Translations under genes and position numbers: made by a program | Part shown: positions 1 to 12,861 of the stretch, piece after piece | Numbering within the stretch: position 1 is the first letter of the stretch | How the letters are laid out: each line of letters opens with the position of its first letter | Source: Epiperipatus broadwayi | Taxonomy: Eukaryota > Onychophora > Udeonychophora > Euonychophora > Peripatidae | Direction: 5' to 3' | Assembly: GCA_028023455.1 (NCBI GenBank) | Contig: JAQFVV010000001.1 | Location: forward strand, 20,331,611 to 20,395,610 | DNA: 64,000 nt | Notes under the pieces: model-generated | Seen by the model: only the letters and a program-made list of their open reading frames with translations | What the model was told of the DNA's origin: nothing | Database searches by the model: none

Positions 1-744
1 CAGACACCAAGTAAAATGAATAAAACTATGTAACATATATTTATTAATTAAAACATAAATAAAACAATATACTTACTCAATAACTTCACATGTGAAAAGA
101 AAAGGTCATCTAATTACTCACATTGATAGTGCCAAAGTTGCAATAAACTGATAAGTGAGAGAAGTGTCCACAATGCACTCAACAAATTATAAAATCAAAT
201 ATATATAATTGTTCAAATATAAATATATGAGACTTTATTGGCTATTTTATCATAAATATTTCATGTCCAATTCATAATAATTTCATTCTTATGTGTAATC
301 TCACTTTTATACTGACTGATAATATCATTTATTATTATTATTTAAACTCTATAACATTGTTTCAATGTATTATGTTAACATGAATTCACAAAATATTTAA
401 TTCATATAAATCTAAATGAGAATGAGATCTCCAGACAGGATTTAAAATCAATAACCTACAATGCATAAAATTGTGGACAATGCATACAAAGCCTTTTGTC
501 ATATATATTTTGTCTGCAATAGTAGCAACTTTATTATCAACAGTAATATTCATTATATTTATATTTATAGAGTAATATTCATTTCTCTATAAAGAGGCAA
601 AGATAATATATGCCTGTAAAACACAATGAAATAAATCATAACATCTAAAATATAATCAGGCAGATATAATTGGGATTTTTAGTATCAGTAGGTCATAACA
701 ATAATAGGTATCTCATAATAGATTTGTCTATGATTCAATTCATG
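1..744. other. AT-rich non-coding DNA
   Basis: No convincing exon, RNA gene or repeat with clear ends was found. The sequence is very AT-rich with frequent stops in all frames. It precedes a decayed RTE fragment. Confidence 0.5.
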
Positions 745-1275
745 GATAAATGTATATATCCTTAAAATATCTTTGTATTAACCAATCAAAAGAACAAGCC
801 AAATTTAAATGTGATTTTAGTACAATAAATCATATCCAAGTATTGAGAGAAGTTATAGAAAGGAGTAATGAATATGAGTTGCCATTATTCTTTGAATTTG
901 TAGATAATAAAAAAGCAATTGACTCTATAAGCATTTATTCAGTGATTAAAGCATTGAATCATAAAGATATAGATCTAGAATATTGTTATATGCTGAAAAA
1001 TATTAATAAATATGCAACAACAACGATTAGATTACAAACAATACAAGAAGATTAACATTGAGAAGGATGTATGATAGTGTGACTAAAACTTTTTACAGCA
1101 GTTTTGCAAAAAAAAATTGTGGATTAGAATAGGAAGCTAACAAGGTAAAAGTAAATGAAAATTTTGTAAGTCTTCTAGATTTTCCAGATGATATAATTGT
1201 TTTTGCAAATAATGCTTTAGAGCTTTAGGAAATGTTGCAGGAATTATCAGATGAAAGTAAGAGTAAACATTGAAA
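745..1275 (+). mobile_element. RTE-clade LINE fragment (reverse transcriptase, decayed)
   Basis: This is a piece of the reverse transcriptase of an RTE-type non-LTR retrotransposon. An open stretch at 750-1055 (101 aa) reads the RT region with HIQVLREVIERSNEYELPL, KAIDSI and SVIKALNH, closely matching the copy at 39890-40150. After a frameshift the homology continues to about 1275, where the catalytic FADD box is seen as FPDD. Both ends are missing, and there is no (TGA)n tail or target-site duplication. It is non-functional. The family assignment rests on alignment by eye with the intact copy at 61971-62898. Confidence 0.85.
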
Positions 1276-1925
1276 AGATTAATATGTAATAAACTAATCA
1301 TGTAAAGAATATCAAAATATAAATAGACAATGGGTATGCATATAATTATTTTTAACATAAAGCAAGAATATCACATCTGCATTTATATTCAAGAAAGGAC
1401 AATATACACTCAACAGATCCCTTATTTCAAACTTTAATAATTTTTATTTAATATCTTCGGGCTTGTAACTGATATTGATTACTTATAAAAATAAATTAGA
1501 TATATACACATCTCAAGCTCAATATCTCCATAAATAAAACGGTAGATAAATCCATACTTTTAAATTACTCAAATTGCTATAACATTTTATTACATTTAAT
1601 AGAGTTATGACATTCAAAAATCATTTAAATTTAGATCATCCACATTCTCCAATAATCGTAATTGTTCATTCATTCTCACCTTATATTCATTTATTTATTA
1701 CAAAATCTATGATATTCATTGTATATATACTTTAAATTCTGATAATTACTTGAATAGTAAATAATTTATTCTTTTAATTGTGTCCACTATAAATAAACCC
1801 ATATAAAGCTTTTATTATTATTATTAAAATAAAACTAAAATATTATTTAAATTTTAAATATTTACAAAAATCCAAATATTATCATAAAATATGCATTACT
1901 TGTAAAACACTTTAAATACATTAAC
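1276..1925. other. AT-rich non-coding DNA
   Basis: No gene or bounded repeat was recognised between the RTE fragment and the tRNA-derived element. Confidence 0.45.
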
Positions 1926-2053
1926 AACAATAAATGATGTTGCCAGGCGTTGATGGCCGAGTGGTTAGCATAGCTGCCTTACAAGCAGTTGTCCTGGGGT
2001 TCGCTTCCTGCCGACGCTTTGAAACATTAAACAAAAAAACAATAAATTATGTT
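1926..2053 (+). mobile_element. tRNA-derived mini-retroposon (tRNA-only SINE), copy 1
   Basis: A tRNA-like body (1947-2018) is followed by a short A-rich tail ending in a run of A. It is flanked by a near-perfect 16-bp direct repeat, AACAATAAATGATGTT at 1926-1941 and the same with one mismatch at 2038-2053. Flanking repeats plus an A-rich tail indicate LINE-type retroposition of a tRNA-like transcript. A second member lies at 41307-41426. The total unit is only about 100 bp and has no tRNA-unrelated body, unlike most SINEs. Confidence 0.7.
1947..2018 (+). tRNA. tRNA-like sequence (pseudo-tRNA, UAC-type loop)
   Basis: The sequence folds as a 72-nt tRNA. The acceptor is GCGTTG paired with CGACGC (one G-T wobble). 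An A-box region reads TGGCCGAGTGGTTAGC, the anticodon stem is CTGC/GCAG around the loop CTTACAA, and the B-box reads GGGTTCGCTTCC. The loop would give anticodon TAC (Val). The related copy at 41324 carries a different anticodon, and both are flanked by direct repeats, so this is probably a retroposed pseudo-tRNA or SINE head, not a working gene. The Pol III boxes are good enough that transcription is possible. Confidence 0.55.
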
Positions 2054-2589
2054 TTTATAATGCTTATGTATTAAAAGTTCTTTTATAAAAGTTTATATCA
2101 AAGTTTCTATACACAACTAAAAAATAATGTATTACCTATCATAGCAAAGAAAATCATTTGCAGTTGGTAATAGTAATCATATAATAAATTGCTCAGGAGA
2201 TTATATGACATTCAAGTACTTAATAATAAATTGAGCATTTAGAAACTCCAATCAGTTAATCAATTTTTTTATTTATGTTACTAAGTTAAGAATCAATCCT
2301 AAAACTTTTAATTATGACTGCACACATTCTGCCATTGTACTAAATTACAAAGTGCACTAAATCTACTTAATGAATAAAAAATATTTCTGTAGTATAATTT
2401 TCACTACACCATTTTCACTAATTTAATGAATGGCTAATAAAAATTATTGATATAGCCTTAAATCTACGTTTTTTAAAAAAGTACAATTTTGGAGACGTGT
2501 AATGCATAAAATATAGAGATAAAATATGAAGTTCACAATAAAACTGAAAAAAGCAGATTGGAGATAAATACTGTTAACAAAAATTTAAA
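2054..2589. repeat. Non-coding DNA with dispersed repeat segment
   Basis: The part at 2390-2460 (motif AATTTTCACTACACCATTTTC, then TGAATGGCTAATAAAAATTAT) recurs at 19555-19580 and, interrupted by about 80 bp, at 21105-21255. It is therefore a dispersed repeat of unknown class. The remainder shows no gene. Confidence 0.45.
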
Positions 2590-3718
2590 AACTATAATTT
2601 TCAAATTGGACCCAAAGTATTATTTAAATAATAAGTGTAATACTCAAGGCTAAATGGGTTTATAAGTAATCATTAGAAACCAATCAACATTTAGACAATC
2701 CACATATCAATAGCAATCAACAATCTCAAACTGTTGTCAATGCAATCTCCTTTTAACAATAAAGATGGAATCCTACCTTTATTTATAATCCAATATATTT
2801 ATACAGACACTAAAGATTGCAACTTGACCACAGAGATTGAAATTATAATAAACCTCCTTAAATAGGTAAATATAACATATTCTATAATTACATTTTGAAT
2901 TACAAGTGTCAAAATAACTCAATCCATATCTTTCACACTAACCACTTTAGATAAATACAGTAATGATTATCATTAATCATTTACTAAACTAGAGATTGTT
3001 TCTAGAACAGATATAAGCTTTAAAAGTCAATTAATGATTCATATATCTGATGAGAAAATATATAATAGAGATATATATGAGATGGTGATCTGGACCAACT
3101 GATGAGTACAGGTTCAGCACAAAATGCATCTTGGGGGTCATTTGTCTTTTATTGTATCTTTATTTGTATAAATTTAAAAGAATATGTGGTAGTATTGAGG
3201 TTATTTAATATATTTATAACCTATTCCATATAAATATATTGAACTATAAATAAAGGTCAGATTTCACCTTTATTATTAAAAAGGGATTGCCTTGATAACA
3301 GTTTGAAATTGTTGATTGTTATTGAGATTGGGATTGTCTAAGTGTTGACTGGTTTCTAATGATTACTTCTAAACCCATTTAGCCTTGAGCATTATTACAC
3401 TTATTATTTAAGTAATACTTTAGAAGCAATTTGAAAATTATAATTGCAGTTAGTAATGTTACAATTGACTATTTATTAATCTGCATTCAGAACAGGTTAT
3501 ATTTTCATATTTAAAGAGGTTTATTTAAAGTTCTTTTTGTCAATAATGTCAATCTCTGTGGTCAAGTTGCAATCTTTAGTTTCTATATAAATATATTGGA
3601 CCCTAAATAAAGATGGAATTCCACCTCTATTTTTAAAAGAAGGTTACCTTGACAATAGTTTGAGATTGTTGATTATTATTGATATTGGGATTATCTAAGT
3701 GTTGACTGGTTTCTAATG

Positions 3719-3720
<2 letters not shown>
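2590..3720. mobile_element. Nested inverted-repeat (foldback/MITE-like) element
   Basis: A forward arm at about 2590-2900 is matched in reverse complement twice, at about 3215-3445 and again at about 3480-3720. Shared landmarks include CATTAGAAACCA, CAATCAACAAT and GCAACTTGACCACAGAGATT on the forward arm. The two reverse arms are tandem partial copies. The centre (about 3060-3180) has an unusually GC-rich patch. A small relative of the arm lies at 51415-51521. There is no ORF, so it is non-autonomous. The superfamily is unknown. Confidence 0.65.

Positions 3721-3803
<83 letters not shown>
3718..3803. repeat. (TA)n microsatellite
   Basis: About 85 bp of almost pure TA dinucleotides, with one AATTATATTAT interruption, directly abutting the inverted-repeat element. 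Confidence 0.95.
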
Positions 3804-3806
<3 letters not shown>

Positions 3807-5364
3807 GAATATCAAAAAAGAGGTAATTTAGCAATTATCAGCTTCAAATATGAGAGAAGGACATGAGAAATTTTTTAAAGAATTAAAAAATAAGAAAATA
3901 AATTTGGTAATAGATACAAAACTCCTTAAGTATAAGAATATGGTGATTTTTGCTTAATCCACAATATAAGTCATCTATTTACAAAAGTGTTAAAAAAATT
4001 GTTGTAAAATAGCCAAGTCTGAAGCAAAAAAAAAGAGATAAGGATAAAATATTTTTAATATTTCTTGATATGGTATCAAGAATATGTTCTTCTTATTTAG
4101 CAAATATTAATATTAATTCAATTAAATGACAATCCTGAATATATTTAAAAGTAATATAGTTCATGTAACAAATGAGAATATGCCATCACAAAAATTTATA
4201 ATAAATAAATAAAAAAAAAAAACAGAAATATGATTACAGACTGATTAACCAAAATTAAAGTGTTCCAATAAGATATTGAGATAAGACAATTTATATAAAC
4301 AGAAAGTTCACTGAAGAATATTTTGCCTACAAATTAAAAATAAACTTTGCAAATGCAGAGTATCTAATAAATGACTACAACAAAGAAAGTACATAAAATG
4401 AACTTAATCGTATAAAAACTTGATATTTAAATATTTGGGACCTATCAGTGGATGACATTAAAAAGACTATAGTTTGCTTAAGAATATAAATATATTGATT
4501 GATAAGCAATATACTTAATAATCTATTAAAGCTGAACATTTCCATCTAAGGACATGAGATAAAAAATACATTATATTTTAATAAGGCATTAAAATACAAA
4601 CTATTATGGATGGAAATGGAATATTGAATATTATTAATAAAAGTATTCCTAAATATTGAGAATTGAGATCCAGGTTATTATCCAAAATATAGTGAAAGTG
4701 AAGAAATATGCTATTAGTGAACTGGCTGAGTGATGGTTTTGAAAACTAATAGGCTACTGATTTCAGCTCAATCTGCCATATCCAATGCTTGAAAATCATG
4801 AAATAAACCATTTTATTATTATTAATGAAAGTAAAAATAATATTTTAAAATAGTATAGACAGGTTCTAAAAATAGCTAAAATCTATTGCCAATATAGATT
4901 TGGTATATCTTGAAATCAAAGAAAAAGAGAATACTGAGATATAATGGAGCAAAAACAAAATAATAATAATGCAACAGAAAAATGTTATTTTAACAACGAA
5001 CAATAAAGTTTAACTTGGAACATATACATATAACATTGTGAAACTTCCCAAAAATTATCCATATTAAATTTAATATAGATTATCTAATAATACCATCATT
5101 TAATTGCAAAGCAAAAAAATCAAATTTACAACTGAGGCCTGAAATATATATGTAAAAAATGGAATTAATTAATTTTTTTCTGCTTTGCAGTTAGCCAATA
5201 TGTTTAACTAAATTGGTGTAGATGGCATTTAGAGAGGTCATTGATCCAAAATATTACATAATAATTAACATCGTTTAATTATAATATTATATATATATAT
5301 AAATAGTAAATAAGTTTGCCAGAATATTTGTTTTGTAAATATATAAATGTGTGTGTGAAAGATT
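3804..5364. other. AT-rich non-coding DNA
   Basis: No gene family could be recognised. Short open stretches are all broken by stops. Some segments are moderately less AT-rich (for example 4640-4800) and might be very old transposon remains, but no domain is legible. Confidence 0.35.
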
Positions 5365-8150
5365 AATCATCATCATTTTCAAATATTATCAATTCACTGC
5401 AGGGGAAAGATCTTTCCAAGTTTAATCAGTTTGTCTGATTGTTAACTCTCTTTTCCATATCATACTAACAAATTTCCTTATTTCATTCATTCATCTTATA
5501 TGTGGTCTCTTTCTTTTAGAACCTTTTGGGATCCAGTTTAAGATGTTGACTGCCAATATATTGTTATCTCTTCTAGCATGTCCACCCCAGCTCCAATTTA
5601 GTATTGATATCATTTATACCTGTCTGTGCTCTAACTCATGTATATTGTTTTTTATCCTTTCTGGTTAGTTCTAACATACATCTCTCCATACTTTGTTGAA
5701 TGGTCAGAAATCTTTCTATTGCTCTTCTGCTACGTGCCTAAGTCTTAGATCCATAAATAAAAATTGCAAAAAAACAAATTTATTAAAAACTTTCCATTTC
5801 AAACATTTAGGGAGTTATTTCTATCAAAAGTACCCAAATTTAATTTTATAATTAATTTTATTCATTGTTTTTTTATCTATATAAATAATCTGCCAGATAT
5901 TTATAGTTTTTCATTTCTAATTTATCATTATGAATATTTATTTTTTCTTTTGAAGAAACCCTTCAATATTACTTCAGTTTTTTTAGCATTTATTTTTAGA
6001 CCTACAACTTTCTTACTTTCATCCGATAACCCTATAACATCCCTAAAGCTCTAAAATATTATTGTAAAAACAACCATATCATTTACAAAATCTAAATGAC
6101 AAACAATCTCCATTTACTTTTACTCTCTTAGCTCTACATTTCAATTCATAAAATACTTCTTGTAAAATGGCCATAAAAAAATTGGGATATATGGAGTCAT
6201 CCTGGCATACATTCTTCTCAATTTTAATTTTTTTTAGCATCGCTACTTAATTTAATCATTGCTAATATGACAATATATCAGATCTATATCTTAAAGATCC
6301 AATGCTTTAATCACTATAGAAATGCTTACAGAATCTAATGTCTTTTCATAATCTAAAAATCCAAAGCATAATAGCAAGTCATATTTATTAGTCCTTTCTA
6401 TAACATCTGTCAATATTTGGATGTGATTGACTGTGCTAAAACTAATTTTAAATGCTGTTTGTTCTTAAGGTAAAATAAAATCCAAAGTTTTCTTTACCTG
6501 AGCTGTAATTATCTTTGCAAAATTTTATATAGGATTGATAAAAGAGTGGTAGTATTGTAATTTTTAATATCTTCTTTATCACTTGTTTTAGATATCAATA
6601 TTTCTACTGTATTGTTCCAACCATCTGTTATCACATCATTTAGACATTTAATACATAACTTTGCCAATAACTTTCTACTTTTCATTTCTTCTTTTGCTTC
6701 TTTTAAGATATTGATCCCTGGAGCTTTTATCTTCTTCATAGATTTAACTGCACATCCCATTTCTTTATTTAAAATGCTGGGCAATTCATAAAATGTAGTT
6801 ATTGTATGGGATACTTTGTATTCTGATTCTTTATTACTATGTAAATCTTTTTATAATTTTTCCTCATCATTTGTGATGTCAGCTACTTTTTTAATAATAC
6901 TTCCACCTTTTCTTCTCACTATAAATGTTTTTTTAACATTTTTGAGACTTATATTCTTCCATAGCCTTCATTGCTAATTCACAATTATATTTTCTTATGT
7001 CAGTATTAAATTTTTTCATACCATTTTCTAAATTCTAGATATTCAATTCTTCTTCATGGATCAATTTTATATTCTTTTTTTTTCTTCATACACTGTACTG
7101 TCTCAGTAGAAATTTTATTGGTAAATTGCTGCTTTTTTGTAACAACTATTTTTGTTGCAGTTTTTAATATTTTATCAGTAATCTTCCTATTGACTTTGTT
7201 TAAATCTAAACCATCTCCAAAATCTAATTAATATTTTGATTTGTAAGTTCTAATTTAGATTCAAGGGAATGTTTCTAAAAGTTAGAAATATCAACTGTGA
7301 ATATTATTTTTCCTAATGTTTTTCGTCTCTCTAGTTGTGCATTAACACATATCTTATATCTGGTTAATTAATGATCACTTCCTGTACTGGATTTATTAAG
7401 AACATTACAAACTTGAAATACATATTTTTTGTTAGTCAAAATATAATCAAATTTTGCTATTCCTTAATTTGCATGTTTCCATATCCGTTTAGCTTTTTTT
7501 TTTTTTCACAGAAAAAATTCATAATTTAAAGTTTTTATTTTTCTGCAAACTCTACAGGCTTATGTTCTCTCTAATTTCTGTCACCACAATCAAATTTTAA
7601 AAATCATTTTATCATTTACTAATTCTAATATTAAATTATTCCAATGACAATTTTAAAATGTTGTTTGCTGTGATCAAAAGTTTTTTGTACATTGAGAACT
7701 CATTTGGGCCTAAATGTGAATTATCTGCATTTGGTATCTTCCATTAAGTTGAACAACTAATCTTGCCATTCTGACTAATATTATTCTTCCAATCTTTTAT
7801 TTATAAAGTCCAACTCCACTTTTGTTTCTGATATTTATATATTTATTTGTAAATCAATTATCTCTTCACCTTTTCTTCTATCTTCACAAAGTCCAATAAT
7901 TTTTTACTTAATATTAGACAGTTCTTCCAGTTTGTTCAATCTTCCTTCATTTAAAAGTAATGTTCAGTTCCAAGTACTTAAATTACTATCATCAAATGGT
8001 GATCTGGTTCTACATCATGGGATTCTTAGCATCTTCCGTCTTTGGCTGCTAACCATTGTCTTGGTTGGAAACTTTACAGACAACTGGAAATACGGGCCAT
8101 AACTTATTTTTGTCCGTTATGATTGTAAATATCTATCAATAAAAAAAAGT
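5365..8150 (-). mobile_element. RTE-clade LINE, near full length, decayed
   Basis: Reverse-strand copy of the RTE family. The 3' tail appears as ATCATCAT at 5365-5376 and the 5' end lies near 8150. From 5' to 3' it carries a 5' untranslated part, an AP-endonuclease region and the RT. The best open piece (6509-6784, 91 aa) is the RT N-terminal part with KAPGINILKEA and KNYNTTTLLSILYKILQ, matching the usual KAPG...NYR.ISLL...YK pattern of the clade. Many stops and frameshifts make it inactive. It aligns over its length with the forward copy at 37920-41087. An undecayed RTE should carry one APE-RT ORF of about 900-1000 codons. Confidence 0.85.
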
Positions 8151-8589
8151 TTGTAATGTGTTTATGTAATATATAGTGTACACATTATTTAATTGTAAAA
8201 TATTTGTCTTTCAAAAAACATCTTAATCATATTAAAAATATAATTATAAATATTAAATCGTTAGTATGTTACATAACTGAATAATTGATTAAAAAATTAA
8301 TTGATTTTCAAATATAAGCAATAACATTTTTTTAAAATAAAATTTGTAGATAACAATTTGGAAAAAATAGTTTAAACTTTTAATTAACAGTATAAAAAAT
8401 AAAAGAAAATTGAACTTTCTTATATATATATATAATAAAGGGAAACGATTTTTGTAATAAAAGGTACAATTATATTTCAATTAATTACTGAAAATTTAAT
8501 TTAAAATCTCAATTTTACAGTAAAATGATACAGACAAAATGAATTATTAATATAGTTTTTTCCCCTTAAAACTTCTAATAACTATATAT
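8151..8589. other. AT-rich non-coding DNA
   Basis: No gene or bounded element was seen between the RTE 5' end and the giant LTR-like element. Confidence 0.4.
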
Positions 8590-9550
8590 TGTGCCCTTTT
8601 GTATGGGTCACCATTTAATTTTGTGCTAATCTATTAAAAATTTTAAATTTAAGATATATTTGAATATATGATGTTAATTTTGCTTATGGTAATATTTCAA
8701 AAGATTTAATTAAAGCAATCTATGAATATTTGATATGTGAAATTGTGCTGATATAGAGAGAGACATTTTAAATGATGATGATTATAATATATAGTTGGGA
8801 AAAATGGCCATAATCAATACTGCATTAATAGATTTAATAAATAAATATTTAAAGCTAAAGTATTTAAAAAGACAAGTTAAAATTAAATGCATATGTTTAT
8901 TATTGATAAAATAATATTATAAAAGAATATAAATATTTTAATTATTGTAAGTACTTAAATAAAAGACTAATATTTGATTTTAATAATATTGGATAATTAT
9001 TTTAAAATCTATTATAATATCTTATTTATTTAAAAAATATTTATTTTAAAAAATGCAATTGTTAGTTTATTTTTAGATGATGACAAGCGTTTCTTGTGTT
9101 GTAGTAGAAACAGATGTTAGTTAAATATACACACACATGCTTGGAAGTTATCTAGCAAAGTTGCAAAACTATTTTAAAAATCATGTTATAAAATTTATAA
9201 ATAATACGTGAGCTATCACGAGATAAAAATAAAGATAAATCAATGTAGAATATTAAATCTGATTTTAAAAGTATTGCTTTAAAAATATAACGTATAAAAA
9301 AGACTTAGTGTATTTTAAATAATTTTATAAAAGTTAAAATTAAAATCAAGTAGGTAAAAATATTTTTAAAGAGATATTTTATGGATTTAAATAAATGATA
9401 AAGATTATTTTAAAAGATGTAATAATGTAATAAATATTAAATATTAAATAAGTCATTATTTATTTTTAATTTTGTGTTGTTGGTAAATATGTAAATAAGC
9501 CAGCAAAGTTGATTGTTTAATCTACCAATCAAATGGGAAGTTTCTTCCGG

Positions 9551-9560
9551 TATAAAAGCT
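9551..9560 (+). promoter_or_regulatory. TATA box of the giant LTR-like element
   Basis: TATAAAAGCT lies in a relatively GC-rich patch (about 9480-9600) roughly 960 bp from the element's 5' end. The homologous copy has CTATAAATATG at about 52920, roughly 990 bp from its own start. The matching position supports a conserved Pol II promoter, with transcription starting near 9580. Confidence 0.45.
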
Positions 9561-11924
9561 CAGTTCAATTGTTAGGAGAGGACTCTGTGATTGATTTTTC
9601 AAGTTAATTGTGTTATTAAAAATAGCTACGTAAATTTTATAGACGCTTTTAAAATCATTTTTTAAAATTATAAGAGTGTCATTGTAAATAATTTATAAAA
9701 GTTTTAAATGATAGACATGCAGTGTTAATTTAATTTTCCCTATCGATCGTCTCTATATTAAGCTCAATTTACAAGCAAATAGTCATGGGAACATCATATA
9801 TAGTGAAAATATATCGGAAACTTTATACTAAAAGTATGACAAACGCTGGATTAGTTCGGATAATTACGAGATGGAGAAAAGTAATATTTTGGACAGTATA
9901 TAATTTTAAAAGCTAATTGCTATTGACTATTAGAAAATTAAATACTTTAAAGAATAAAATACTTCTTTATAAAGAAAGTATTTTGTAAGATATAAATTTA
10001 AATATATCTTAAGGAAAGATATTAAAAATAAAAGTAGTTTTATAAATACTTGCCTTGTTAAGTCTTTATGTTTAAAAGACTGAATGTTGATAATTTTAAA
10101 AGGCAAATCAATTGAAATATAATTAGCTAAAAATCTTAATATAATAAAAATTATTATATTGAAATAATTTAAACGCTGGTCGTTTATAAATAAAGAAGCT
10201 TATTCTTACCTGGATGTTTTGTTAAAAAATGCGCAAGAAATATGTGGACGTCCCAGTTAATTTAAAATAATTAAATGATAATTTTTCATAAATTATAAAC
10301 TAATTCAAGAATAATAACTTTTAAATAATATTCTTTAAAGAACTGCATCCGGATCAGATAAACTATTTTAATTTTATTATATTTTTATAAAAGAACTGAT
10401 TAACTTTTATTTTGGTTTTAAAAGAACGTTTTCGTTTTTCATAAACTTTTAAAAAAACACGTGATGGACCGGAAACAGGAAATGGTGTTCTAGTGAATAT
10501 GTGCCTACGATTTAAGAACTATTATGGTTAAAAGAAAACATCGCTGGAATTACGTAATATGAATTCTGTTTATTTATCTAATATAAAATTTAAATATTAT
10601 TAATCTATTAAAAATAAGATAGGTACATTTCTTAAAATAATAACTAAAAAATAATATAATGATTAATTGCATAAGTTTATTTTATAATTAATATAACACG
10701 GAATATTTTAAAGAATGATCGTGAGTGTAAATGTGAATTATTTTTATGAAGCTGTAATTCCGAAGAATATTGGAAGATGGACTGTACATTAAATCATTAT
10801 TGATGGTAAAAATTGTATAATAATAATAATTTTGATGTATTTAATATGTTTTCTTTAGATCAACCAAATGATATGTTATTGTTGAATGAATGTATGAATA
10901 TTTTAAAAATACACACACATTATATTGGCAGTGACAGTTTTATTTAAATATGCATAATTTGAATTTATGATATAAATATGATACAACATTACATAAGAAG
11001 CTTAGAAATAATTATATGATTCTTTCGTAAATAAATTTTGATTTTTATTTTTATTATTATTATGTTGGAGTATTAGAATTATATTTATTATTCATAAGTA
11101 ATTATTTTATTGCAAGTTAGGAAGAGATTTAAAAGTCTATATTTTATTTGGTTTTATTCGAGAAATTAAGTTAAGTTTTATGTAGAAGTTTATATTTGAG
11201 TTGGAGATTTACTGAATATAGATGATGAAGTATCAATAGTATGGATAATTAGTATTTATTTAAATTGATGATTGTTTTCCCGGAAAGTTTGAATAAGTTT
11301 TAAGAGGATGTTTTGTAGATAGAAAGTTATTAAGAAGGAGTAGAATAACACATAAAGTAGAGTAATAATTTTACATAGAAAAGAATCATAGAATTTATCT
11401 AATATAATGCTTTATGAATTTGAAATTGATGAATAATTTAAATATTATTATTTTAACAGTACATATATGTAATGCATATTTGATAAAACATGTAGCATGA
11501 ATTGTATTAACTGAAATATAAAATTATAATCAGTTATTTGTTATTACATTATAAAGATGCATTAGTTTCTATATTATGCTATTAGAGTAATACTAATAGT
11601 AGAGTGAACACATACTAGTACATGATGAAATAAGTAACAGTAATACTTAAGTGATGTAGCAATTTAATTAGTAAAGTTTAATTGTTTACATATGCTACAT
11701 AAATATTATTTACATAAATTTTTCTGTGTAATAATTGAAGTTCACTGATATTTATTTAAAGTCTAAGTTTTGAAAACATACTTCAATGTTATTAATACAG
11801 CATTTTAAAGGATGTATAATTACTTATTAGGAGTATGAGTTAATAACAGTGTAAACATATTGTATTATTATTTTCTTATTTTTATTTTCTTTGTTTTCAT
11901 AATTTTGAACTGTAAATATTGTAA

Positions 11925-12000
11925 ATAAATTCTTAGTTGAAGTTAATGTAAATAAATTTGTTTAATTTGTTTTAAAAGTGTGTCGAGTTCATTATTTTGC
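11925..12000 (+). terminator. Poly(A)-signal region of the giant LTR-like element
   Basis: Two AATAAA hexamers are followed by a GT-rich stretch ending GTGTGTCGAGTTC. The homologous copy at about 55805-55865 has GTAAATAAATCG followed by TGTGTCCGAGTTAT. Conservation of hexamer plus downstream GU-rich sequence suggests a functional cleavage site. Confidence 0.45.
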
Positions 12001-12861
12001 ACCACAGCATTTGACAGCAGATAATTTGAAGAAACATGATATTTGCACAATGTGAATTTATTAATATTATTTTAGAAATAAATACAATATTTTCCTGATT
12101 ATCATTTATGAGAATTGATTGACATTATTACATCATATTACAATGGTCATAGAGTAATTATCATGCATAATATAAGAGTACAATATTATTTATTGCCACA
12201 GATTATTGAATTATAAGATTTTGATCTATTCTAAAATTAAGATGCTATATGAAAATAAAAGATATACATATGATTATTTATTTAATAATTATTGATATAA
12301 CAGAAATAGAGAAGATTAGGTTATACTCTAAGATTAGTATTATTATTATTATTAAAATAAGTTAGGTGTATTTAGGTTTGATGTAAAATCCCATATCATA
12401 CTTATTTACATGAGTTATCATTACTTTAAGATAATTAGAAGAACCTGAGATTATTTAATTATATTTTAAAAATTAAAAGTTAAGATTTATTTATTTTATT
12501 ATTATTAAAGATAATTTATTTTATTTAAAAGCCATAAGAATGCTGTAGAGGTAGTAGTAAGTTAATAAGGAAGTGACAGTATTCTTATGCCATTGAGACA
12601 ATGTCTTAGGAGATATTGACTCAATGTAAATCTACTTATTGCTTTGTAACTTTACTTCACAGTCTCATGATTTTGATAAATACTTATTTAATTAATACAT
12701 AATAAAGAAGTATATTGATTTTGATAATTGATAATAAATTTAATTAGAATATGATAATATAAAAGTATATTAAAGATAGATATGCAAATTTTAATTAAGC
12801 ATTATAATTTAATTGAGCTAGTTGTATTTTCAAACTATATTATACATCGAGAAGTAAGGGT

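Noticed and set aside
1947-2018. Functional tRNA-Val gene
   Set aside because: Flanking 16-bp direct repeats, an A-rich tail and a sister copy with a different anticodon fit a retroposed tRNA-like sequence better.
3804-5364. Degraded transposase or LINE in this interval
   Set aside because: Some stretches look weakly codon-like, but no motif of any transposase, RT or endonuclease could be read.
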